Assembly: GCA_009704155.1 (NCBI GenBank)
Contig: WLES01000075.1
Coordinates: 1-5,034 of the forward strand
Reading direction: 5' to 3'
DNA from: Actinomycetota bacterium
Lineage (GTDB): Bacteria > Actinomycetota > Actinomycetes > Actinomycetales > Microbacteriaceae
Length of the DNA stretch: 5,034 bases
A program made the position numbers and the translations under genes. The notes beneath the pieces were generated by a model. It was not told where the DNA came from. It made no database searches and saw only the letters and a program-made list of their open reading frames with translations. This document shows, piece by piece, positions 1 to 5,034 of the stretch (the stretch's first letter is position 1; each line of letters begins with the position of its first letter).

Positions 1-57
1 GTCGGTCCCGCACCACTGACAACGGGCACGACCGTCGGAACCGACGAGCAAAGACAT
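1..57 (-). CDS. tag: DNA-3-methyladenine glycosylase I, N-terminal fragment (cut by window edge)
   Basis: Only the first 19 codons lie in the window, reading M-S-L-L-V-G-S-D-G-R-A-R-C-Q-W-C-G-T-D, open to base 1. The R-C-x-W-C-x-x-D pattern close to the N-terminus matches how Tag-family glycosylases begin. In E. coli Tag the equivalent Cys of 'RCGW' is a zinc ligand, and the motif normally continues into DPLY..YHD.EWG, here outside the window. Tag is a cytosolic base-excision enzyme that removes 3-methyladenine from alkylated DNA. Its ATG (57-55) overlaps the TGA stop (59-57) of the upstream methyltransferase as TGATG, and no good ribosome-binding site is visible, so translation is probably coupled by termination and re-initiation. 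The shared alkylation-repair role of the neighbour supports the call. The fragment is short, so identity rests on the motif plus context. Confidence 0.82.
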   Translation of the reverse strand, partial: MSLLVGSDGRARCQWCGTD

Positions 58-548
58 CAGCGGTGCGCGATGCCCTCGTGGTCGAGGAGCCACACCTTCG
101 TGGGGATACCGTTGCCGCCCGAGTAGCCAGTGATTCGTCCGTCGCTCGCAAGGACACGGTGGCACGGAATGATGATGGGAATGGGGTTGGCTCCGACGGC
201 ACCCCCGACGGCACGACCTGCGGTTGCTCGCCCGGTGCGGTTACCGACGTCGCCGTAAGACAACACGCCCCCGAATGGGATCTCAGTGAGTGTAGCCCAC
301 ACTGATTTTTGGAACTCGGTTCCCTCGAGAGAGGTGGCGATTGCAAACTTTCGTCGTTTGCCAGCAAAATACTCCGTGAGTTGTGCACGTGCCTTTTCGA
401 GGACCGGGGAAGATTTTTCTGGTTCACCGTCGTTCGTGAGGGTGTTGTTGCGGGCAATGTCGAGCCCGACTATGGCCGAGCCACGGGCAGTGATCTCGAG
501 GCGGCCGAGGGGGCTCTCCATGCGGATCAGGGAGTCAAACGAGGTCAT
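57..548 (-). CDS. ogt: Methylated-DNA--[protein]-cysteine S-methyltransferase (Ogt/MGMT family)
   Basis: This 163-residue cytosolic suicide enzyme should transfer alkyl groups from O6-alkylguanine (and O4-alkylthymine) in DNA to its own cysteine. The active-site motif P128-C129-H130-R131 is intact, inside the family stretch 'IPIIIPCHRV'. Other family marks are GTEFQKSVW (about 76-84), the helix-turn-helix DNA-binding segment with R112 in 'GRAVGGA' (arginine finger) and N121 (hinge asparagine), and the C-terminal G-Y-S-G-G with E158 of 'LLDHEG', completing the Cys-His-Glu network. Residues 1-70 form the short N-terminal domain. Length is normal for stand-alone Ogt, and there is no Ada-type regulatory domain. 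The ATG at 548-546 has no Shine-Dalgarno site, but a TAAAGT box lies six bases upstream, suggesting a leaderless mRNA. It overlaps the downstream tag gene by one base at its stop and is divergent from the aldo/keto reductase. Confidence 0.96.
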   Translation of the reverse strand: MTSFDSLIRMESPLGRLEITARGSAIVGLDIARNNTLTNDGEPEKSSPVLEKARAQLTEYFAGKRRKFAIATSLEGTEFQKSVWATLTEIPFGGVLSYGDVGNRTGRATAGRAVGGAVGANPIPIIIPCHRVLASDGRITGYSGGNGIPTKVWLLDHEGIAHR

Positions 549-556
549 GGCATGAC
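544..556. repeat. Inverted repeat GTCATG-G-CATGAC over the ogt start
   Basis: Two perfect six-base arms (544-549 and 551-556) flank one central base. The repeat covers the ogt start codon and the first bases of its candidate -10 box, a place where a bound repressor could block transcription. A further CATGAC occurs at 570-575 between the divergent promoters, and another at 641-646 over the reductase start. No regulator is identified, and two copies include start codons, so chance is possible. Confidence 0.35.
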
Positions 557-560
557 TTTA
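555..560 (-). promoter_or_regulatory. ogt: Candidate -10 box of a leaderless ogt promoter
   Basis: On the minus strand TAAAGT (560 to 555) fits the actinobacterial TAnnnT -10 pattern. Exactly six bases separate it from the ATG at 548, so transcription would start at or beside the A of the start codon. No ribosome-binding site lies between, which agrees with a leaderless transcript. The -35 region (around 583-578, CGTCAG) is a poor match. TAnnnT is common by chance, so this rests mainly on its spacing. Confidence 0.4.
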
Positions 561-577
561 CAGGGGTTTCATGACCG

Positions 578-607
578 CTGACGGGAAAGCCGTGAGGTGT
601 TGATAAT
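578..607 (+). promoter_or_regulatory. Candidate promoter of the aldo/keto reductase gene
   Basis: CTGACG at 578-583 (four of six bases of TTGACA) is followed after 18 bases by GATAAT at 602-607 (five of six bases of TATAAT). Transcription would begin near 614, leaving a leader of about 28 bases that contains the ribosome-binding site at 626-632. The -35 element occupies the same bases as the weak -35 region of the divergent ogt promoter, so the two promoters would be back to back. Inferred from consensus matching only. Confidence 0.38.
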
Positions 608-625
608 TCTTGAACTGTCCAACCT

Positions 626-632
626 GGGGAAG
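626..632 (+). promoter_or_regulatory. Ribosome-binding site that decides the aldo/keto reductase start
   Basis: GGGGAAG lies nine bases before the ATG at 642 and is the only purine-rich Shine-Dalgarno-like site in front of this gene. It lies inside the longer reading frame that opens with GTG at 597. It therefore argues for the ATG at 642, where the protein also aligns with the usual start of the family. Confidence 0.55.
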
Positions 633-641
633 AATGAACTC

Positions 642-1604
642 ATGACCGTCCCACTTCGCAACCTCGGCAATTCCACACTTCTCGTATCGAGTGTCGGCAT
701 GGGGTGCAACAATTTCGGACGGCCGGACACACCCACCTTTGCTCAAGACGTCACCACAGATGTTCTCACCGCCGCGCTCGACGCGGGTGTAACGTTCTGG
801 GACACCGCCGACATTTACGGTCTCGATTACGGAATGTCAGAGCTTCTCATGGGAGAGGTTGTCTCTGCGAGGCGCGACGAGATTGTCCTCGCGACCAAGT
901 TTGGTCACACCGAATTCGAAAGCCCAATCGCACACGTCGGTTCGAGCGGTTCGCGCGCCTACATCCGAGCTGCAGTCGAGGGTTCGTTAGAACGGCTAGG
1001 AACCGATTACATCGACCTGTATCAACACCACACGCCGGATCCCGCGACTCCCGTTGAGGAAACTCTCGAAGCGCTCAACGAACTCATCTCGGAGGGTCGG
1101 GTCAGGAACATCGGGCACACTCAATACACTCCGGAACAGGCGTTGCACGCAGACGAAGCAGCACGGCGACTCGGTGTCACTCCGTTCGTCTCCGCCCAAA
1201 ACGAATTCAGCCTCCTCACGCGTGAAGCAGAAACCGGCATCATTCCTGTCGCGAGAGATTTGGGTCTTGGTTTTCTCCCGTTCTTCCCCCTCTACAACGG
1301 TTTGTTCACGGGAAAGTTTGACCGAAACGGTGGCCCAGCTGACTCCCGAATCATGCGAATCCGACAGCACCTTCATGCTGAAGCGCCGTGGGACGCCATG
1401 GACGCGCTGACGGAATTTGCCCGTAACCGCGGCCTGACCATGCTCGAAGTAACCATCGGGTGGCTTCTTGCCGTTCCCGGATTGAGCTCGGTTATTGCCG
1501 GAGTGACTAGTGCTGACCAGATTCGGGAGAATGCGGCAGCAGCGACCTCGTGGTCACCGACTCCGGAAGAATTCGACGAGATCTCTGAACTGTTTGCCGT
1601 TTAG
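642..1604 (+). CDS. Aldo/keto reductase, NAD(P)H-dependent
   Basis: A 320-residue cytosolic oxidoreductase of the aldo/keto reductase superfamily, expected to be a (beta/alpha)8 barrel that reduces aldehydes or ketones with NADPH; the substrate cannot be read from sequence. The catalytic tetrad is visible: D54 in 'FWDTADIYG', Y59, K86 in 'LATKFGH', and H130 in 'DLYQHHTPDP'. Cofactor-side motifs are SAQNEFSLL (184-192) and the C-terminal GVTSADQIRENAAA (287-300). The strand usually written G-x-S-N reads G-H-T-Q (158-161), a conservative but uncommon change at nicotinamide-contacting positions. An upstream GTG at 597 would add 15 residues but lies next to the probable -10 box, so the ATG at 642 with its upstream GGGGAAG is preferred. 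The TAG stop overlaps the stop of the convergent metalloprotease gene. Length is usual for the family. Confidence 0.94.
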   Translation: MTVPLRNLGNSTLLVSSVGMGCNNFGRPDTPTFAQDVTTDVLTAALDAGVTFWDTADIYGLDYGMSELLMGEVVSARRDEIVLATKFGHTEFESPIAHVGSSGSRAYIRAAVEGSLERLGTDYIDLYQHHTPDPATPVEETLEALNELISEGRVRNIGHTQYTPEQALHADEAARRLGVTPFVSAQNEFSLLTREAETGIIPVARDLGLGFLPFFPLYNGLFTGKFDRNGGPADSRIMRIRQHLHAEAPWDAMDALTEFARNRGLTMLEVTIGWLLAVPGLSSVIAGVTSADQIRENAAAATSWSPTPEEFDEISELFAV

Positions 1605-2638
1605 TCTGCTGTGACGGGCGACATGTCGCTCACATCAATGCCGAGAGCTTTATTGAGCGCCATGGCCTGAGAATTTAACAGGTCAAGCTGTTCAACGAGA
1701 ACGTTGAACTCATCAACGCGCGCGTTGAGCGCGGTTCGCTGGACTTCGAGCTCGGCTTTACGGGCATTGAGTGCGTCACGGTCACGAACAAACGTCGATT
1801 GTGAGGTGTAATAGCCGGGCGTATTGGAGTTCGCGTTGAAGCGGTCAATCGCTGTGTTGAGGGCTGCTGTGGCCGATTCGTAGTTGGCGCGCTCTGCGTC
1901 AATCTCGGTTTGCATCGCAACGAGTTCTTTTCCAACCCGTTCTATTTCGGTGACGATTGTCGTAATCACCGTTGAGGCCTCGGCGGCGAGGGCAACGCAC
2001 GCACCTCGACGATCAAAGTATCGGTCGTAGACAGCGGTGAGTTCGTTGTTGACGATGGGAACTTCGGTTCCCAGAATCGCAAACAGTTCGGTGACGGGAA
2101 TCTCTCCGTTTTCATCGCGGTAGACGTCCACTCGTTCGCGGACTACCGGGTCGGTGATTTCGGCGTACGACGCTTTTATCGCCGCGCCGACGCGCTCGCG
2201 CTCTGCATCATCGAACCGTGCCCAGACGGCGTGAAGCATTTCGTGCGCAGCGACAACCGGTTCCATCACGCTGAATGTCTCGTCGGTGATGTCGAGCAAG
2301 TGGATGCGGTCATCTTTGCCGATGTAACACCCGAGAACGGCAATTCCCTGTTCTTTCGCCGGACAGGCCTCATTGAACGTGTCAACCGTGTGAAGAATAG
2401 GCTTCGCTGCGTACAAATAGAAGCGACCCTGTTCTGAGAGTCCAGCATCGTCAACATACGACGCAAGCGTTTCCGTTTCAATAACCTTGCCAACGACGAG
2501 CCAGTCGCGAACAATCCCGCGGTTCGTCACAGCCCAGGCTCCGGCTGCAATAATCACCAGTTGCGCCGCAATCGCCACAACAGCGATGATGAGCCCAACA
2601 AGTCGCCCGAAGCCGGGAACAAAAACGCGACGATTCAC
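1601..2638 (-). CDS. Membrane-anchored HExxH metalloprotease-like protein with C-terminal coiled coil, uncharacterised
   Basis: A 345-residue protein with no recognised gene name. A basic start (MNRR) precedes one hydrophobic segment at about 13-37, predicting a signal anchor with the rest outside the membrane. The motif H132-E133-M-L-H136-A fits a zinc metalloprotease. E184 or E192, in the stretch 'TELFAILGTE', are candidates for the third zinc ligand. C92 and C104 could form an external disulfide. Proteins with the same layout (C...LGCY, HEMLHA, ELxxILGTE, YxRYFxxR) occur, as I recall, in Actinobacteria and Saccharibacteria as hypothetical proteins. Residues about 215-330 are Ala/Glu/Asn-rich with heptad-like spacing, probably a coiled coil. 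The start is GTG (2638-2636), with no ribosome-binding site but TACGCT six bases upstream. It follows the FAD oxidoreductase after 16 bases and may be co-transcribed. Protease activity and target are inferred, not shown. Confidence 0.8.
   Translation of the reverse strand: MNRRVFVPGFGRLVGLIIAVVAIAAQLVIIAAGAWAVTNRGIVRDWLVVGKVIETETLASYVDDAGLSEQGRFYLYAAKPILHTVDTFNEACPAKEQGIAVLGCYIGKDDRIHLLDITDETFSVMEPVVAAHEMLHAVWARFDDAERERVGAAIKASYAEITDPVVRERVDVYRDENGEIPVTELFAILGTEVPIVNNELTAVYDRYFDRRGACVALAAEASTVITTIVTEIERVGKELVAMQTEIDAERANYESATAALNTAIDRFNANSNTPGYYTSQSTFVRDRDALNARKAELEVQRTALNARVDEFNVLVEQLDLLNSQAMALNKALGIDVSDMSPVTAD
1690..1728. repeat. Two adjacent perfect inverted repeats inside the metalloprotease-like gene
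   Basis: At 1690-1709 eight-base arms GTTCAACG and CGTTGAAC enclose the loop AGAA. At 1713-1728 lies a 16-base perfect palindrome, TCAACGCGCGCGTTGA. Both are within codons for the coiled-coil tail (Asn, Val, Asp, Glu rich), about 90-125 bases beyond the stop of the convergent reductase gene. Either strand's RNA could fold here. No run of T follows, so they are not standard rho-independent terminators. Confidence 0.5.
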
Positions 2639-2644
2639 TCTTTC

Positions 2645-2650
2645 AGCGTA
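2645..2650 (-). promoter_or_regulatory. Possible -10 box of a leaderless start for the metalloprotease-like gene
   Basis: TACGCT (2650 to 2645) matches TAnnnT and stands six bases before the GTG start at 2638, the same spacing as in front of ogt. TTGACG (2669 to 2664) resembles a -35 box, but it is only 13 bases away, too close for a normal promoter. If real, the gene could be transcribed on its own as well as by read-through from the oxidoreductase. Weak evidence. Confidence 0.25.
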
Positions 2651-2654
2651 TTCG

Positions 2655-4001
2655 CTAGTGACCCGTCAACGGCGCAAGGAGCTTCGCAATGATGGAAGAA
2701 CGACCCGTCACCTTTTCTTCGATGTCCGCCGCTGTCGTTCCAACCAGTCCGGCGTTCGCCCCGAGGAAACGGAGAGGTTCGATCTCCCAGCTGGGGGAGC
2801 GGTGACCCACCCACGGCAGCGATGTGAGTGCCGTTGACTTCCCGCTGATGAGATCGGCGAGCGTGCGGCCGGCGAGGTTCGTTGTTGTCAAACCGTCACC
2901 GACGTATCCACCCGCACTGCCAAGACCGGTTTCCGAATCGTAGGACACGTGAGCGTGCCAGTCGCGAGGGACACCGAGCGGACCGCCCCAGCGGTGCGTG
3001 ATTTCCATCTCATTGGCGCCGTGGGGGAACATGTCACGAATCGTCTTGGTGAGGTGCTCGAAGACTCCGTCAACACGGTCATACTCGGGGCGGATCGCCG
3101 AACCCCAGTGATAGCGTGCGCCGCGACCACCGAACGCAATTCTGTTATCGGCGGTGCGCTGACCGTAAATGACGAGGTGGCGCCCATCACTGAACGTTTG
3201 GCCGTGTTCAATTTTGGCTTCTTTCCAGAAGGCCTCCGAGAGCGGCTTTGTCGCGATCATGAGTGAGTAGAGCGGAAGGATTCGTCGCTTGGTTTGTGCG
3301 ATGGACGCGCCGTAGCCCTCGGTTGCGTTGATGATGTGTCGAGCTGTGACAACGCCACGGTTTGTGACAACGCGTCCCTTTGTCCAGGACAGAACCTCGG
3401 TGTGTTCAGCGATTCGCGCACCGCGAGTCTCGACAATCTCTGCGATTCGTCGAACGAGCTTTGCTGGGTGAAGGCGAGCACAGTCTGGTGTGAAGGTCGC
3501 ACCGAGTGAATGTGACGCACCGACCTCGTCAGCATCGCGCCATTCAAGTTTGTCGATGCCCAGCTTCGTCGTAGCCGCAACTTCCGCTCGAAGAGACTTG
3601 GCTTGCGCCGCACTTCTGGCGAAAATCAACGTTCCACCGTGAGACCAATCGCAGTCGATCTTCTCGTCACGAATGACCCGACCGATTTCGGAAATTGACT
3701 CGACCATGGCGTCTCGAAGATTCTTCGCAGCGTCATATCCGTACTTCTTCACTAGCGCGTGAGTCGACTTGGGAAAGAGGGCACTCGCCCAACCGCCGTT
3801 TCGGCCGGAGGCGCCAAACCCGGCGACGTTCTTGTCGATGAGCAGAATGGAAAGCGACGGCGACGCCTTCTGCAAGTAGTACGCGGTCCACAACCCAGTC
3901 AGACCGGCCCCGATAATTGCGACGTCCACCACAGTGTCGCCATCAAGGGCCGGCCTCGGACTGAGGTCGACCGCCTCGTGCCAAAACGAGACGGGTTCCA
4001 T
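2655..4001 (-). CDS. FAD-dependent amine oxidoreductase, gamma-glutamylputrescine oxidase-like (DAO family)
   Basis: A 448-residue soluble flavoprotein of the D-amino-acid-oxidase (DAO) superfamily, likely to oxidise an amine or N-substituted amino compound to an aldehyde with release of H2O2 or electrons. The Rossmann dinucleotide motif is G31-A-G33-L-T-G36, with D56 of 'LLID' at the end of the second strand for ribose binding. GFGASGRNGGWASA (61-74) is the signature shared with PuuB-type oxidases. HRWGGPLGVPRD (336-347) and GGYVGDGLTTTNLAGRT (364-380) form the C-terminal FAD-contact region. Its length is close to E. coli PuuB (about 426). The ATG at 4001 comes three bases after the stop of the aminotransferase and has no ribosome-binding site, suggesting translational coupling. 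The aminotransferase neighbour supports a role in polyamine or related amine catabolism, but the exact substrate is unproven and no PuuA, PuuC or PuuD gene is in view. Confidence 0.9.
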   Translation of the reverse strand: MEPVSFWHEAVDLSPRPALDGDTVVDVAIIGAGLTGLWTAYYLQKASPSLSILLIDKNVAGFGASGRNGGWASALFPKSTHALVKKYGYDAAKNLRDAMVESISEIGRVIRDEKIDCDWSHGGTLIFARSAAQAKSLRAEVAATTKLGIDKLEWRDADEVGASHSLGATFTPDCARLHPAKLVRRIAEIVETRGARIAEHTEVLSWTKGRVVTNRGVVTARHIINATEGYGASIAQTKRRILPLYSLMIATKPLSEAFWKEAKIEHGQTFSDGRHLVIYGQRTADNRIAFGGRGARYHWGSAIRPEYDRVDGVFEHLTKTIRDMFPHGANEMEITHRWGGPLGVPRDWHAHVSYDSETGLGSAGGYVGDGLTTTNLAGRTLADLISGKSTALTSLPWVGHRSPSWEIEPLRFLGANAGLVGTTAADIEEKVTGRSSIIAKLLAPLTGH

Positions 4002-4004
4002 GAG

Positions 4005-5034
4005 TTAGAGGAGTTTGGTCGCGCGAGTCAAGACGTCTCGCATGATCTGCTCGATCTCATCGAATTCGGGCTGTCCGATGGTCAGCGGCGGTGCCAACTG
4101 AACAACGGGGTCTCCGCGGTCGTCGGCGCGGCAATAAAGACCTGCTTCGTAGAGTGCCTTCGAGAGGAAGCCGCGAAGCAGTCGTTCTGCCTCCGCTTCG
4201 TTGAAGGTCTCCTTCGTTGCCTGGTCCTTGACGAGCTCGATTCCATAGAAGTAGCCATCGCCACGAACGTCGCCGACGATGGGGATGTCCTTGAGCTTCT
4301 CGAGTGTCCGCTTGAACGCGGGCGCGTTGCGACGAACGTTTCCGTTGAGGTCTTCCTCTTCGAAAATGTCGAGGTTCTCGAGCGCAACCGCTGCCGACAC
4401 AGGGTGTCCACCGAAGGTGTAACCGTGGGGGAAGTAAGTCTCACCCTTCTTGAACGGTGCGTAGATGCGGTCAGAGATGATCGTCGCGCCAATCGGTGAG
4501 TAACCGGAGGTCATGCCCTTTGCGCACGTGATCATGTCGGGAACGTAGCCGTACGCGTTGCACGCGAACATTTCACCGACGCGTCCGAAGGCCGCGATCA
4601 CTTCGTCGGAAACGAGAAGCACGTCGTACTGGTCGCAGATTTCGCGAACACGCTTGAAGTATCCGGCTTGCGGTGGGAAGCACCCACCCGCGTTCTGGAT
4701 GGGCTCGAGGAAGACGGCGGCGATTGTGTCCGGGCCTTCCATCTGGATCATGCGTTCGATTTCGTTCGCGGCCCAGAGTCCGTAAGCCTCTTCGGTGACC
4801 TTGCCCATGTAACCCTGCTCTTCAGCACGGTAAATGTTGGTGTTCGGTACGTGGAAGGTTCCTGGAACGAGCGGCTCGAACATCGACTTCATGCCGGGGA
4901 GACCGGTGATTGCCAACGCGCCCTGAGGGGTGCCGTGATACGCGATGTTGCGTGAGATGACCTTGGTCTTCATGGGCTGGCCCATGAGCTTCCAGTAGTG
5001 CTTGGCAAGCTTGAACGCGGTTTCGACTGCTTCA
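4005..5034 (-). CDS. Class III PLP-dependent aminotransferase (omega-amino acid or polyamine type), 5' end outside window
   Basis: The visible 342 codons are the C-terminal three quarters of a class III (omega) aminotransferase; full members have about 430-470 residues. The frame stays open to base 5034, and the first complete codons read EAVETAFKLAKHYW, the conserved helix after the cofactor-phosphate loop, so the Met at 4985 is internal. Counting from that Glu, landmarks are the AYHG box (31-34), E110 in 'FLEPIQNAGG', D143 in 'LLVSDEV' (binds the PLP ring nitrogen), K172 in 'TCAKGMTSGYSPIGA' (Schiff-base lysine) and T206 in 'YTFGGHP'. All catalytic residues in view are intact. It resembles putrescine/beta-alanine:pyruvate aminotransferases (SpuC type), which move an amino group from an amine to pyruvate or 2-oxoglutarate. 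Donor specificity cannot be settled here. It is the upstream member of a three-gene run with the FAD oxidoreductase and metalloprotease; its promoter lies beyond the window. Confidence 0.93.
   Translation of the reverse strand, partial: EAVETAFKLAKHYWKLMGQPMKTKVISRNIAYHGTPQGALAITGLPGMKSMFEPLVPGTFHVPNTNIYRAEEQGYMGKVTEEAYGLWAANEIERMIQMEGPDTIAAVFLEPIQNAGGCFPPQAGYFKRVREICDQYDVLLVSDEVIAAFGRVGEMFACNAYGYVPDMITCAKGMTSGYSPIGATIISDRIYAPFKKGETYFPHGYTFGGHPVSAAVALENLDIFEEEDLNGNVRRNAPAFKRTLEKLKDIPIVGDVRGDGYFYGIELVKDQATKETFNEAEAERLLRGFLSKALYEAGLYCRADDRGDPVVQLAPPLTIGQPEFDEIEQIMRDVLTRATKLL

Noticed and set aside
597..641. GTG at 597 as the aldo/keto reductase start
   Set aside because: It would place the start codon just before the candidate -10 box and inside the leader. 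The ATG at 642 has a Shine-Dalgarno-like site at proper distance and fits the family N-terminus.
558..746. 62-codon minus-strand open frame spanning the divergent promoter region
   Set aside because: It overlaps the reductase start and both candidate promoters and has no family resemblance.
996..1376. 126-codon minus-strand open frame inside the aldo/keto reductase
   Set aside because: Antisense shadow of a clear enzyme gene; the predicted protein has no recognisable domain.
2786..2795. Palindrome CCCAGCTGGG as a terminator or operator
   Set aside because: It is short, inside the oxidoreductase coding region, and lacks a following T run or promoter context.
3759..4499. 246-codon plus-strand open frame opposite the aminotransferase and oxidoreductase
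   Set aside because: It runs antisense across two well-supported genes and their junction, shows no recognisable motif, and is explained by codon bias of the real genes.
4983..4985. ATG at 4985 as the start of the aminotransferase
   Set aside because: The frame continues upstream to the window edge with conserved family residues (EAVETAFKLAKHYW), so this Met is internal.
1..5034. CRISPR array, insertion sequence, tRNA or phage-like module
   Set aside because: No regularly spaced repeats, transposase motifs, terminal repeats or tRNA-like folds were seen; the window is filled with metabolic and repair genes.

Overview
The window reads as ordinary chromosomal DNA from a moderately GC-rich actinomycete, most likely of the Microbacteriaceae type. 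This is an inference from protein style, a GTG start, close gene packing and scarce Shine-Dalgarno sites; no rRNA or other marker gene is present to confirm it. Nearly every base is coding. I see no mobile element, tRNA, CRISPR array or clear rho-independent terminator.

Left end (1-548, minus strand): an alkylation-repair pair. A complete methylated-DNA-protein cysteine methyltransferase (Ogt/MGMT type, PCHR active site) is followed by the first 19 codons of a 3-methyladenine DNA glycosylase I (Tag). The Tag start overlaps the methyltransferase stop as TGATG, and the gene runs off the left edge. One repairs O-alkylated bases by direct transfer and the other excises N-alkylated adenine, so the pair looks like a small alkylation-damage operon.

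Middle (549-1604): a 93-base divergent intergenic region with candidate promoters for both directions (a leaderless one for the methyltransferase) and short CATGAC repeats, then a plus-strand aldo/keto reductase with a complete Asp-Tyr-Lys-His tetrad. Its stop codon overlaps the stop of the convergent gene by four bases.

Right side (1601-5034, minus strand): three closely packed genes in transcription order. First is a class III PLP aminotransferase cut by the right edge of the window. Three bases after it comes an FAD-dependent amine oxidoreductase resembling gamma-glutamylputrescine oxidase (PuuB type). Sixteen bases further comes a membrane-anchored protein with an HEMLH zinc-protease motif and a long coiled-coil tail. 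The first two fit polyamine or other primary-amine catabolism. The third is an uncharacterised family whose link to that pathway may be only positional.

No wholly new system is evident. The points most worth a second look are the membrane metalloprotease with its coiled coil, the truncated Tag gene at the left edge, the possible leaderless starts, and a cluster of perfect inverted repeats near the 3' end of the metalloprotease gene.
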